From contig NZ_JAUSYZ010000001.1 of assembly GCF_030817195.1 (NCBI RefSeq), forward strand, positions 4,154,001-4,218,000: 64,000 nucleotides of DNA, written 5' to 3'. Both the position numbers and the translations under genes were made by a program. The notes beneath the pieces are model-generated. The model made no database searches. It was not told the origin of the DNA and saw only the letters and a list, made by a program, of their open reading frames with translations. Below are positions 29,359 to 38,015 of the stretch, one piece after another. This DNA is from Arthrobacter globiformis (GTDB taxonomy: Bacteria > Actinomycetota > Actinomycetes > Actinomycetales > Micrococcaceae). Position 1 is the stretch's first letter; every line of letters begins with the position of its first letter.

Positions 29359-29472
29359 TTACCGCTGTCCTTTGAACAGTCGGTAGACAACAAAACCGGC
29401 AAACCAGGCCATGGACAGGCTGGCGACGCCGAGCAGGACAAGGAAGAAGATTTCAAATGCAAGTACGGACAT
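29359..29472 (-). CDS. 37-residue single-pass membrane microprotein
   Basis: ATG 29472 to TAA 29359. It starts MSVLAFEIFFLVLLGVASLS, and the segment MAWFAGFVVYRLFKGQR ends positively charged: one or two short hydrophobic stretches with a basic C-terminal tail, as in small inner-membrane proteins. AGGATGGCATC precedes the start. It begins 17 bases after the stop of the membrane protein gene upstream and is followed by the nitrobindin gene, so it is probably in that operon. Function unknown. Confidence 0.7.
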   Translation of the reverse strand: MSVLAFEIFFLVLLGVASLSMAWFAGFVVYRLFKGQR

Positions 29473-29489
29473 GATGCCATCCTAACCCG

Positions 29490-30281
29490 TCAGGAGATGA
29501 GTAGTTTGTCTATGAAGTAGGCGAGCGAACCGACCGCCGCAATCGGTGCCAGACCCATGCCCAGGGCAGCGGGAAAGTTCAGCGGAGCGCCCCGGAGTGT
29601 CACCAGCCTGCGGAAACTGACCAGCACCGCACCCACCACAACACCGAACACAGCGGCGGGCAAAACGGCGATGTCGGAGAACACCAGCCCGGCCAGCGGC
29701 CCGGCCAGTCCGGCCAGGGTGATGCCCAGTGGCGCAATGATCCGGTCGGGCCAGCGGATGAGGCCGGCGAGCAGTGCGACGGCGGCGCTGATGCCCGCCA
29801 CCAGCACCATCTCCTTGACGCCGTTGAACCTGGCGCTGGCGATCCACCCGGAGCCCAGGCAGGACAGGACGACCCCCACGCTGCAGCCGAGCGTCGACTC
29901 GAGGCGCTGCGCCTGGCCGGTGCCGCGCACCAGCTGGACGAGGAAGACTGCACCGACACCCAGAGCAATGAAACCGGGCGTCCAGTTGAGGTAGCCGGGG
30001 GCGGCGGCGAAAGAGGCTGCAACGGCCGAGCCGGCCCCTGACAGCCCGATCACTGCAGCCAGGGTTTTCTTGGCGGGGATTTCCAGGTAGTGCGGCCAGC
30101 CGACACCGATACCCAGGGCAAATAGCACAGCAACCGCCAGGAGGACATCCGGAGTCCGGAAGACACTGGCCACCAGCGTCGCCAGGCCCACCAGGCCAAC
30201 CACTCCGATGCTCCACGACTGGAGCGGCCGGCCTGCAGCGGCCGGAGCGCCCAGCTCGGGAGCAGGCCGCGGCGTACTCAT
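29490..30281 (-). CDS. Polytopic membrane protein of unknown function
   Basis: 263 residues from ATG 30281 (an in-frame TTG at 30299 is the alternative). Eight or so hydrophobic segments are visible, for example SIGVVGLVGLATLVASVF, VLLAVAVLFALGIGVGW, FIALGVGAVFLVQLV, IIAPLGITLAGLAGPLAGLV and VLPAAVFGVVVGAVLVSF. No catalytic motif and no family I can name. It leads a minus-strand group with the microprotein and the nitrobindin gene. Confidence 0.82.
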   Translation of the reverse strand: MSTPRPAPELGAPAAAGRPLQSWSIGVVGLVGLATLVASVFRTPDVLLAVAVLFALGIGVGWPHYLEIPAKKTLAAVIGLSGAGSAVAASFAAAPGYLNWTPGFIALGVGAVFLVQLVRGTGQAQRLESTLGCSVGVVLSCLGSGWIASARFNGVKEMVLVAGISAAVALLAGLIRWPDRIIAPLGITLAGLAGPLAGLVFSDIAVLPAAVFGVVVGAVLVSFRRLVTLRGAPLNFPAALGMGLAPIAAVGSLAYFIDKLLIS

Positions 30282-30502
30282 CTCGGACTCTGCACTCAAA
30301 TCTGCTGCGACCTCATCCTGGCTGTGCCGTTGACGGGCAGGGCTCGGCCCCCTGACGGTTTCAATCCTGCCCTATATGACCGCCATATGTCGTAAACAAG
30401 GCGCGCGGGTGCGGCCGGTCAGTATCGGTCCGGGGGCCATTGGGTATACTCAAACATCAGCTCAGTCGCCCGACGATGCGCGGACAGCCCCTTGGAGGAA
30501 CA

Positions 30503-31201
30503 ATGTCGCACATCCTGTTACTGACCAACAGCACCGGGTCATCGGTGGACATTTTGCCTGCCTTGGAGCTCCTGAACCACCGGGTGCACATCCTCCCGGC
30601 CGAGCCCACCGCACTGCTGGAGACAGACCCCTGCGACATCGTCCTCCTGGACGCGCGCAAAGACCTCGTGGGCGCCCGCTCACTGACCCAGCTCCTGAAG
30701 GCCACCGGCCTCAGCGCACCTCTGGTGCTGATCCTCACCGAGGGCGGCATGGCGGCCGTTTCCTCCGCCTGGGCCGTCGATGACATCGTGCTTGACTCCG
30801 CCGGCCCCGCCGAGGTGGAGGCACGGATCCGCCTCTCTGTCGCCCGGGCTGTACCGGAGCAGGAGGAGGCTCCCTCCGAAATCCGGGCTGCCGGCGTCGT
30901 TATTGACGAGGCGAGCTACACGGCCCGCGTCAACGGCGCGGCACTGAACCTGACCTTCAAGGAATTCGAACTCCTGAAGTACCTGGCGCAGCACCCTGGC
31001 CGCGTATTCACCCGGCAGCAGCTCCTCACCGAGGTGTGGGGCTACGACTACTACGGCGGCACCAGGACCGTGGACGTCCACGTCCGGCGGCTGCGCGCCA
31101 AGCTGGGCGCCGACCACGAAAACCTCATCAGCACGGTGCGCAACGTGGGCTACCGGCTCACGCTGATCCGCCAGCAGGAGGACGAACTCACCGAGGCGTA
31201 G
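30503..31201 (+). CDS. glnR: Orphan OmpR-type regulator, GlnR-like nitrogen regulator
   Basis: 232 residues. The receiver-like domain MSHILLLTNSTGSSVDILPA with CDIVLLDARKDLVGARSL and VLILTEGGMAAVSSAWAVDD matches actinobacterial GlnR rather than a normal phospho-receiver. The C-terminal winged helix has NLTFKEFELLKYLAQHPGRV, FTRQQLLTEVWGYDYYGGTR and TVDVHVRRLRAKLG. There is no kinase beside it, as expected for orphan GlnR, which activates glutamine synthetase and ammonium transport genes in Streptomyces and Mycobacterium. The start has GGAGGAA six bases upstream. It lies next to mshD, a linkage also familiar in actinobacteria. Confidence 0.88.
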   Translation: MSHILLLTNSTGSSVDILPALELLNHRVHILPAEPTALLETDPCDIVLLDARKDLVGARSLTQLLKATGLSAPLVLILTEGGMAAVSSAWAVDDIVLDSAGPAEVEARIRLSVARAVPEQEEAPSEIRAAGVVIDEASYTARVNGAALNLTFKEFELLKYLAQHPGRVFTRQQLLTEVWGYDYYGGTRTVDVHVRRLRAKLGADHENLISTVRNVGYRLTLIRQQEDELTEA

Positions 31202-31252
31202 GCCTCGGGGGCCCGCCCAAGGGTGCCGGCTTCCCGGCACCGCCCGCAGCAG

Positions 31253-31296
31253 AATGCAGAACGGCCCGGCTCACCAGAGCCGGGCCGTTCTGCATT
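31253..31296. terminator. Strong hairpin terminator after glnR
   Basis: 19-bp arms AATGCAGAACGGCCCGGCT / AGCCGGGCCGTTCTGCATT around CACCAG, 50 bases after the glnR stop. Confidence 0.85.
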
Positions 31297-31449
31297 TGGA
31301 ACTACAAGTGGAGGACATACGGGTCGAACGTATCAGGCCACCCCAGTGGTGGATCCCCCTCACAACCTGCCATGAATGCCGGCTGAGGTAACGACTATAC
31401 GGGGCACCACGGCCGGTTCCAAATCGGGCGTGCGCGGGTGGCGTCCGTA

Positions 31450-31455
31450 TAGCCT
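31450..31455 (+). promoter_or_regulatory. Leaderless -10 element of mshD
   Basis: TAGCCT, six bases (TACAGC) before ATG 31462, with no Shine-Dalgarno. Confidence 0.65.
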
Positions 31456-31461
31456 TACAGC

Positions 31462-32433
31462 ATGAGTTCTGCGCACCCGGAGAAATGGCCCGTCCTTGTC
31501 ATCAAGGGCGGCGTGGATCAAGACCTGCTGCGGGACGTCCGCGTCCTGCTGGCCGCCGCCGAGGAATCGGACGGCAATCCCCCCGTTTCCGAACAGACCC
31601 TCGTAACCATGCGCGCAGCGGATACCGGGCCGCACTCGCTGTTGACCCTTGCCCTCTACGCCCCCGACGAGCAGTCGGACCCCGCCACGGCACAGGACCT
31701 GGCAGGCTTCGCCGTGGTCGTGGAGGAGCCGGACGGGACGGGCGTGGTGGAGATCGCGGTCCACCCCAGCTACCGGAACCAGGGCGTGGCGGACCGGCTC
31801 GTTGGCACGCTCAAGTCCTCCCGCGGCCTGGACGGGCTCAAGGCCTGGTCGCACGGCAACCATGAGGCAGCAGCGGACCTGGCTGCCCGGTATGGCTACG
31901 GACCGGTTCGGGAGCTGTGGAAGATGCGGCTCACCACGGCCACCGCCGAGCTGCCCGACGCCGGCCTGCCGGACGGGGTCTCGATTCGCGCCTTTGTGCC
32001 GGGCAAGGACGAAGACGCCTGGCTCGCCGCCAACCGTGAGGCCTTCGCGCACCACCCGGAGCAGGGCTCGCTGACCAGGGCCGACCTGCAGGCCCGGATG
32101 GACGAACCCTGGTTCGACCCCGCTGGCTTCCTGCTGGCTGAGGACCGGGACGGACGGCTGCTCGGCTACCACTGGACCAAAGTGCACCCGCAGCACGGGA
32201 CCCATGCGGCCATCGGCGAGGTGTACGTCGTGGGCGTCACGCCCGCCGCCCAGGGCATGGGCCTGGGCAAGGCGCTGACCATCGCCGGGATCCGGTACCT
32301 CCAGCAGCAGGGCCTGCACGCCGTCATGCTGTACACGGATGCGGACAACGCCCCGGCTGTCTCGCTGTACCGGCGGCTGGGCTTCACGCGCTGGGATATG
32401 GATGTCATGTACGGGCCGCTTGAGGGGCGTTGA
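31462..32433 (+). CDS. mshD: Mycothiol synthase
   Basis: 323 residues, two GNAT domains, the length and layout of MshD, which acetylates Cys-GlcN-Ins in the last step of mycothiol synthesis. Seen: N-terminal domain IAVHPSYRNQGVADRLVGTL near residues 95-115; C-terminal domain HAAIGEVYVVGVTPAAQGMG, LGKALTIAGIRYLQQQGLHA and DADNAPAVSLYRRLGF near the end. Mycothiol is the main thiol of actinobacteria, which supports the taxonomic call. Transcribed on its own from a leaderless promoter. Confidence 0.94.
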   Translation: MSSAHPEKWPVLVIKGGVDQDLLRDVRVLLAAAEESDGNPPVSEQTLVTMRAADTGPHSLLTLALYAPDEQSDPATAQDLAGFAVVVEEPDGTGVVEIAVHPSYRNQGVADRLVGTLKSSRGLDGLKAWSHGNHEAAADLAARYGYGPVRELWKMRLTTATAELPDAGLPDGVSIRAFVPGKDEDAWLAANREAFAHHPEQGSLTRADLQARMDEPWFDPAGFLLAEDRDGRLLGYHWTKVHPQHGTHAAIGEVYVVGVTPAAQGMGLGKALTIAGIRYLQQQGLHAVMLYTDADNAPAVSLYRRLGFTRWDMDVMYGPLEGR

Positions 32434-32538
32434 TCACCCCCTCCTGCACGCGCGCCGCCGGCCTCGAAATCTTCGGGTCCTGGACGGGTGAATGCTTGTA
32501 AGGTTGAAACTAAACCCGCCAGTACTCAAGGAGAGCGC

Positions 32539-34788
32539 ATGCAACCGGAATCCGCCGGAACAGCCACCACCGAAATCAAGGCGGCCCCTGTGCGCGCCCG
32601 GTTCGGCTCCTCCGAAGTTCCGGCGTCCCGCGCCACGCAGGACCGGATCGACATCCCCGAGTTCGCCGCCATCCTGGAACCGGATGGCGAGATCAGCCCC
32701 GACCGGTTCCTGGACCGCGAACTGAGCTGGCTCGCGTTCAACGCCCGGGTCCTCGAACTCGCCGAAGATCCTGACCTGTACCTGCTGGAACGCGTCAACT
32801 TCCTGTCGATCTTCGCCTCCAACCTCGACGAATTCTTCATGGTCCGCGTGGCCGGCCTGAAGCGCCGCATCGCCACCGGACTCGCTGTCCCCTCCCCCGC
32901 CGGGCTAAGCCCCGTCCAGGTCCTGGAACAAATCGGCGAGGCAGCCCACCGCCTGCAGCAGCGGCACGCCCAGGTCTACGCCGAGCAGATCCGGCCGGCC
33001 CTGGCCTATGAGCACATCCACCTCATGCATTGGGACGAACTCGACGACGAAGCCCGGCACCGGCTCAGCGCCATGTTCGCGGAGAAGGTCTTCCCGATCC
33101 TCACGCCGCTGGCCGTGGACCCCGCCCATCCCTTCCCTTACATCTCGGGCCTTTCCCTGAACCTGGCTGTGGTGGTCCGGAACCCGGTCAGCGACAAGGA
33201 GCTCTTCGCCCGCGTCAAGGTGCCGGACCAGCTGCCCCGACTGATCTCCATCGACGGGCCCCGGGCCGGCTCGGTGCCCGGCCGCGTGGCACGGTTCATC
33301 GCCCTCGAGGAAGTCATCGCCGTCCACCTGCACCAGCTCTTCGCCGGTATGGAAGTACTGGAGCACCACACCTTCCGGGTGACCCGCAACGAGGACGTTG
33401 AGGTGGAAGAGGACGACGCCGAGAACCTTCTGCAGGCGCTCGAGAAGGAACTGCTGCGACGCCGGTTCGGCCCGCCCGTCCGGCTTGAGGTCACCAACGA
33501 CATCAACCCGAACATCCGCGCACTCCTGATCCGCGAGCTCGGCGTGGACGAGTCGGAGGTCTACTCCGTTCCGGCACCCCTGGACCTGCGCGGCCTCTCC
33601 GTGATCGGCAGCATTGACCGCGCGGACCTGCACTACCCCAAGCACGTGCCCCACACCTCGCGGTACCTGAATGAGTCCGAGACGTCCAAGGCCGCCAACG
33701 TCTTCGCCGCCATGCGCCGCCGGGACATCCTCCTGCACCACCCGTACGATTCGTTCTCCACGTCCGTCCAGGCGTTCCTGGAACAGGCGGCGGCGGACCC
33801 CAAGGTGCAGGCAATCAAGCAGACCCTGTACCGCACCTCGGGCGACTCCCCCATCGTCGATGCCCTCATCGACGCCGCCGAGTCCGGCAAGCAGGTGCTG
33901 GCCCTCGTGGAGATCAAGGCCCGTTTCGATGAGCAGGCCAACATTTCCTGGGCCCGCAAGCTGGAGCAGGCCGGCGTCCACGTGGTCTACGGCATCGTGG
34001 GCCTTAAGACCCACTGCAAGCTCTCCCTCGTGGTCCGCCAGGAGGTGGACGGGCTGCGCCGCTACTGCCACATCGGAACCGGCAACTACCACCCGCGGAC
34101 CGCGCGCTACTACGAGGACCTCGGACTCCTGACCGCCAACGAACAGGTGGGCGAGGACCTCTCCAAGCTGTTCAACCAGCTGTCCGGGTACGCTCCGAAG
34201 TCAACGTTCAAGCGTCTCCTGGTGGCCCCCCGGTCCGTGCGTTCGGGACTGATCGACAGGATCGAAACCGAGATCAGCAACGCCCGCGCAGGCATTCCCG
34301 CGCGGGTGCAGATCAAGGTCAACTCCATGGTGGATGAGTCCATCATCGATTCCCTCTACCGCGCCTCCCAGGCCGGAGTGAAGGTGGACGTCATTGTCCG
34401 CGGCATCTGCTCGCTGCGCCCCGGCATCCCCGGCCTGAGCGAAAACATAACGGTCCGCTCCATCCTGGGCCGCTTCCTTGAGCACTCACGCGTTTTCGCC
34501 TTCGGCAACGGCGGCGACCCTGTGGCGTACATCGGCTCCGCGGACATGATGCACCGCAACCTGGACCGCCGGGTGGAAGCGCTGGTACAGCTGTCCGGCG
34601 GCGAAGACACCGCCTACGTCCTGGACCTGATGCGCCGGTACATGGACCCCGAGACCTCCAGCTGGCACCTGGACAACGACGGCGAGTGGACCCGCCACCA
34701 CATCGGCGAGGACGGCAGGAAGCTGGACGATGTCCAGTCATGGCTCCTGGCATCACGCTCCCGGCAGCGCGCCGTCGCCCGGCGGTAG
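32539..34788 (+). CDS. ppk1: Polyphosphate kinase 1
   Basis: 749 residues from ATG 32539 (AAGGAGAGCGC upstream). Reversibly polymerises the gamma-phosphate of ATP into polyphosphate. Seen: the N-terminal domain RFLDRELSWLAFNARVLELA and NFLSIFASNLDEFFMVRVAG, the DVLLHHPYDSFSTSVQ-like RRDILLHHPYDSFSTSV, VEIKARFDEQANISWARKLE, and the phospho-His region RYCHIGTGNYHPRTARYYED near residue 520; NITVRSILGRFLEHSRVFAF near residue 645. It is followed by mutT1 after 11 bases, as in mycobacteria. Confidence 0.97.
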   Translation: MQPESAGTATTEIKAAPVRARFGSSEVPASRATQDRIDIPEFAAILEPDGEISPDRFLDRELSWLAFNARVLELAEDPDLYLLERVNFLSIFASNLDEFFMVRVAGLKRRIATGLAVPSPAGLSPVQVLEQIGEAAHRLQQRHAQVYAEQIRPALAYEHIHLMHWDELDDEARHRLSAMFAEKVFPILTPLAVDPAHPFPYISGLSLNLAVVVRNPVSDKELFARVKVPDQLPRLISIDGPRAGSVPGRVARFIALEEVIAVHLHQLFAGMEVLEHHTFRVTRNEDVEVEEDDAENLLQALEKELLRRRFGPPVRLEVTNDINPNIRALLIRELGVDESEVYSVPAPLDLRGLSVIGSIDRADLHYPKHVPHTSRYLNESETSKAANVFAAMRRRDILLHHPYDSFSTSVQAFLEQAAADPKVQAIKQTLYRTSGDSPIVDALIDAAESGKQVLALVEIKARFDEQANISWARKLEQAGVHVVYGIVGLKTHCKLSLVVRQEVDGLRRYCHIGTGNYHPRTARYYEDLGLLTANEQVGEDLSKLFNQLSGYAPKSTFKRLLVAPRSVRSGLIDRIETEISNARAGIPARVQIKVNSMVDESIIDSLYRASQAGVKVDVIVRGICSLRPGIPGLSENITVRSILGRFLEHSRVFAFGNGGDPVAYIGSADMMHRNLDRRVEALVQLSGGEDTAYVLDLMRRYMDPETSSWHLDNDGEWTRHHIGEDGRKLDDVQSWLLASRSRQRAVARR

Positions 34789-34799
34789 GAACCCGGCCT

Positions 34800-35771
34800 T
34801 TGAAGAGCAGCGACTCACCCATAGCGGATCAGACCGATCACCCGGGCGAGCCGGTAGCCGTCACGGCCGCCGGCGCCCTTCCTTGGCGCGTCAAGAAGGA
34901 CCAGCTGGAAGTCCTCCTGATCCACCGGCCACGGTACGACGACTGGTCCTGGCCCAAGGGCAAGCTCGACCCAGGCGAAACGGTGCCCGAGTGCGCCGTC
35001 CGTGAGGTGGAGGAGGAGATCGGGCTCGTGGCGCCGCTGGGCATCCCGCTCCCGCCCATCCACTACCACGTCTCCGCGGGGCTGAAGGTTGTGCATTACT
35101 GGGCCGTTCAGGTCACGGGCAATTCCCTGCGACCGGATGGTAAGGAAGTGGACAGCGTCATGTGGTGCGCCCCGGAACGGGCCGCCGGACTGCTGTCCAA
35201 CCCCTCGGACCGGGCGCCGCTGGAGTACCTCGCAGCGGCGCATGCCCGCAAGGAACTGCAGACCTGGCCGCTCGTTATCGTGCGCCACGCCAAGGCCAAA
35301 CCGCGCTCCTCGTGGACCAAGGCCGAGGGCGAAAGGCCCCTGGCCGCCACCGGCATCCGCCAGGCGCAGGCGGTGCACCGGCTGCTGAAGGCGTGGAAGC
35401 CGCTGCGCGTGGTCACCAGCCCCTGGCTGCGCTGTGTGGCAACCATTGCCCCCTACGCAAAGTCCTCGGATGCCAAGATAAAACTGGTGGATGCGCTCAC
35501 GGAGCACCGGCATGCCCGCAACCCCAAGAAGACGGCGGCCGTCGTTGACGCATTATTCGACAAGCAGCGTGCAGTGGTGCTGTGCACCCACCGGCCTGCC
35601 CTCCCCACCGTCCTGGGCCAGCTTGCCGGCTACATGACCCCCCGGCTAAAGGGCCTGCTGCCGGTCGCGGACCCGTACCTCGCTCCGGGGGAAATGATCA
35701 TCTGCCACGTGGCGCATGGCAGCAAGAGCAGGATCGTGTCCGTGGAGCAGTTCAAGCCCTTCGACGACTGA
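34800..35771 (+). CDS. mutT1: NUDIX hydrolase with histidine-phosphatase domain (MutT1 type)
   Basis: 323 residues. The NUDIX box is complete: GKLDPGETVPECAVREVEEE-IGL near residues 55-77. The C-terminal RHG phosphatase domain starts LVIVRHAKAKPRSSW near residue 160 and has TSPWLRCVATIAPYA and VVLCTHRPALPTVLGQL. In mycobacteria this architecture hydrolyses 8-oxo-(d)GTP and diadenosine polyphosphates. The start is taken as TTG 34800 with AGGAA upstream; the frame is open into ppk1 but those codons overlap it. Co-transcribed with ppk1. Confidence 0.92.
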   Translation: MKSSDSPIADQTDHPGEPVAVTAAGALPWRVKKDQLEVLLIHRPRYDDWSWPKGKLDPGETVPECAVREVEEEIGLVAPLGIPLPPIHYHVSAGLKVVHYWAVQVTGNSLRPDGKEVDSVMWCAPERAAGLLSNPSDRAPLEYLAAAHARKELQTWPLVIVRHAKAKPRSSWTKAEGERPLAATGIRQAQAVHRLLKAWKPLRVVTSPWLRCVATIAPYAKSSDAKIKLVDALTEHRHARNPKKTAAVVDALFDKQRAVVLCTHRPALPTVLGQLAGYMTPRLKGLLPVADPYLAPGEMIICHVAHGSKSRIVSVEQFKPFDD

Positions 35772-35802
35772 GTCCCTCCGGGCCGCGCCTTGACCGCCCG
35801 AT

Positions 35803-35828
35803 TTTTGTATCAAATGCTTGGTACAAAA
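35803..35828. promoter_or_regulatory. Inverted repeat, probable GntR operator
   Basis: TTTTGTATC and GGTACAAAA (8 of 9 matching) around the 8-base spacer AAATGCTT. It lies 46 bases before the membrane protein gene whose last codons overlap a YtrA-type GntR gene. The AT-rich palindrome stands out from the surrounding GC-rich DNA. Confidence 0.65.
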
Positions 35829-35874
35829 GATGGCGCTGCGGCACAGGCGCTTTGGGGATCATTTGGGGGATTTG

Positions 35875-37536
35875 ATGCCAATACAGTTTGAGTTGCCGCC
35901 CATGGCGCTGCTGGGACCGCTGCTGGCTGCATTGGGCATTTACGGATTGCTGCGCTGGGTTGTCTGGGCGCCGGGCGGCGGCACCTCGCCCCAGTCAGTT
36001 TCAGACCACGCGCTCTGGGTCGGCGTCATCGGCTGGCTGGCCAGCACGCTGCAGGGAGCCGCGAACGCCGGCATCATCCCCTCCCACCCGCAGACGCCGT
36101 CGCTGCAGCAGCCCGCCGACATCCTGCAGGCGCTGACCTGGCCGGTGCTCGGCTGCCTCGGTGTCCATGCGCTGGGCCAGCTCAGCTATCCGGGTCCCCG
36201 CAGTTCGCGGCGGCAGGCAACGCTGTCCGTCCGGCGCGTCCGGGACTTTCTTCCGCGGCCGCTCGCGTGGACCACGCTCGGCATTTTCGCCGCCTCCGCC
36301 GGAACCATCTTGTGGGCGGCCGTTCAGCCGGCTTACCGTCCGGTGCCGCCCGTCACTCCCTCGGACGGTGCAACTGGCCCAAGCTTTTTCCAGGACGGAC
36401 GTATTGCCGGCACCGACCTGGCGTCCTGCCTTGGCGCCGCCCTCCTGCTGCTGGCGGCCGGAACCGTTGTGGTGTTATGGCTGATTTCCCGCCGCCGCCA
36501 GCTGGAAGCTCTCGACGCTGCGGACAACGCGATTCTCCGCAGTGTTGCAATGAACCGGCTGCTGCGGACTGTCTCCACCGTTGCCGCCGGGCTCGCGGCC
36601 ATCGCCGGCAACTTCGCATCCCGTCCGGAACCCGCAACTGCCACGTCATGGACCAACCCCGTCGGACTGCTGGCAGCCGCGGTGCTGTTCGCGATGTGGA
36701 TCTGGAAGCCCCCGCAGCTGGCCAGCCTCCAGGCCAGCAAAGTCCGTGTCCGCCGGGCGTGGTCCTCCGGCAGGAAAAATGTCCGGAACCTCCGCACCGA
36801 AAAGCACCCGGCCGCGGTGCTCACGGTGTCCCTCGGAGCCCTCCTCGGGCTGGCCGCGGTGGCGCCGGGGATGGCCGTCCTGTTTCTGCTGGGCTCCACC
36901 AACCCGGTCCGGGCCGCCATCGTCCCAGCTGTGATGGCCGTGTGCGTCCTTCTGGCCATCCTGGCCGGCGAACTGCTCCTCGAACGGAATTACGGCTCTT
37001 CCTCCGCCGTCCGCCGCTGGCCCGTCCAGCCGGTGGCGCCTGCCCTCCTCACCGCCGCGATCATGGGCCTGCTGCTGCTCGCAGTCGTGATGGTGCCGAC
37101 CTCCGTTGGAGAAGCAGCGCTTGCGTCTGACGGAACGCCGGTGGCCCCGGTCTGGATTGCGACGGCGGTGGCAACGGCCGCCGTCGCCGTCACGGCTGTG
37201 CCCGTAACCCTTGCCGTGCGCCGGCGCCGCGGCATCGTCGCCCCGGATGACGGGTTGGACGCGGCGCTCCGCGCCGTCACGCTGAACAGGATCGTGCGGA
37301 TTCTGGCCGCCTTTCTGCTGGCACAGGCGGGCGGCCTGCTGATATCGGCAAACCGGGCATGGGGTGTGCTGCTGGGAACGCAGGCGGTTCCGGCCGAAAT
37401 CTGGGAAGGGGCTGCGGCCGCCGTCGGCAACGTGCTGGTTGCAGCCGCCGTGGTGCTTTACATGATGCCCGTGAACGCCTTCGGCCCCAGGGGCGTGCCG
37501 GCCGCCCGCCGCGCACCGGTGGAACCCGCGCGATGA
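35875..37536 (+). CDS. Large polytopic membrane protein linked to a GntR regulator
   Basis: 553 residues from ATG 35875 (GGGGGA upstream). About 12-13 hydrophobic segments, including MALLGPLLAALGIYGLLRWV, LASCLGAALLLLAAGTVVVL, VSLGALLGLAAVAPGMAVLF, LLTAAIMGLLLLAVVMVPT and VWIATAVATAAVAVTAVPV. No ATPase, kinase or transporter signature is visible and I cannot name the family. Two similar Ala/Arg-rich loops (LDAADNAILRSVAMNRLLR near 225 and LDAALRAVTLNRIVRIL near 460) suggest an internal duplication. Its stop overlaps the GntR start by four bases. Confidence 0.83.
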   Translation: MPIQFELPPMALLGPLLAALGIYGLLRWVVWAPGGGTSPQSVSDHALWVGVIGWLASTLQGAANAGIIPSHPQTPSLQQPADILQALTWPVLGCLGVHALGQLSYPGPRSSRRQATLSVRRVRDFLPRPLAWTTLGIFAASAGTILWAAVQPAYRPVPPVTPSDGATGPSFFQDGRIAGTDLASCLGAALLLLAAGTVVVLWLISRRRQLEALDAADNAILRSVAMNRLLRTVSTVAAGLAAIAGNFASRPEPATATSWTNPVGLLAAAVLFAMWIWKPPQLASLQASKVRVRRAWSSGRKNVRNLRTEKHPAAVLTVSLGALLGLAAVAPGMAVLFLLGSTNPVRAAIVPAVMAVCVLLAILAGELLLERNYGSSSAVRRWPVQPVAPALLTAAIMGLLLLAVVMVPTSVGEAALASDGTPVAPVWIATAVATAAVAVTAVPVTLAVRRRRGIVAPDDGLDAALRAVTLNRIVRILAAFLLAQAGGLLISANRAWGVLLGTQAVPAEIWEGAAAAVGNVLVAAAVVLYMMPVNAFGPRGVPAARRAPVEPAR

Positions 37537-38006
37537 CAGCGGGCATCTCCGTGGATGTCGGCTCGCCCACTCCCCCGTACGAGCAGATCCGGCTGCAGAT
37601 CAGTGCGCTGATCGCCGCGGGCGGGCTCACGGCCGGAACGCGGCTGCCGGCGGTCCGCAGCCTGGCGGCAGACCTCGGGCTTGCGGCCGGGACCGTCGCC
37701 CGCGCGTACAAGGAACTTGAACAGTCCGGCCTGATCGAAACCCGGCGCCGGAACGGCACCGTCGTCGTCGGACTGCCGGCGTACGGTGAAGCGGACTCGG
37801 GGGCGTCCGGCTCCGGAACGGCCGGGTCCGCTGCCGCCGGCTCGGCTGCCGCCGCAGCGGAGGTAGGCGCCGCCGTCGAGCGTCTCATCCAGGCTGGAAC
37901 CAAGGTGGGCCTGCCCGACGAGGAGCTTCTGGCGCTGCTCCGTGTTAGTCTCAGTCTCCAGCGCCGCCGCGGCCTGCCTTCGGCCCCTTCCGCGGCCTCC
38001 GACTAG
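37533..38006 (+). CDS. GntR-family transcriptional regulator, YtrA type
   Basis: 157 residues. The N-terminal winged helix is complete: PYEQIRLQISALIAAGGLTA, GTRLPAVRSLAADLGLAAGT, VARAYKELEQSGLIETRRRN. The effector part is short, with an Ala/Gly/Ser-rich linker (residues about 85-120) and a helix, typical of the YtrA subfamily that controls membrane or ABC genes in its own operon. It probably binds the inverted repeat at 35803. Its stop TAG forms part of the thyA -10 hexamer. Confidence 0.92.
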   Translation: MTAGISVDVGSPTPPYEQIRLQISALIAAGGLTAGTRLPAVRSLAADLGLAAGTVARAYKELEQSGLIETRRRNGTVVVGLPAYGEADSGASGSGTAGSAAAGSAAAAAEVGAAVERLIQAGTKVGLPDEELLALLRVSLSLQRRRGLPSAPSAASD

Positions 38007-38009
38007 ACT
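38004..38009 (+). promoter_or_regulatory. Leaderless -10 element of thyA
   Basis: TAGACT, six bases (GGACGC) before GTG 38016. Its first three bases are the stop codon of the GntR gene. Confidence 0.65.
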
Positions 38010-38015
38010 GGACGC

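Noticed and set aside
31305..31365. A tRNA gene on the minus strand
   Set aside because: A T-arm-like hairpin is present but there is no D-arm, and no anticodon arm with standard geometry.
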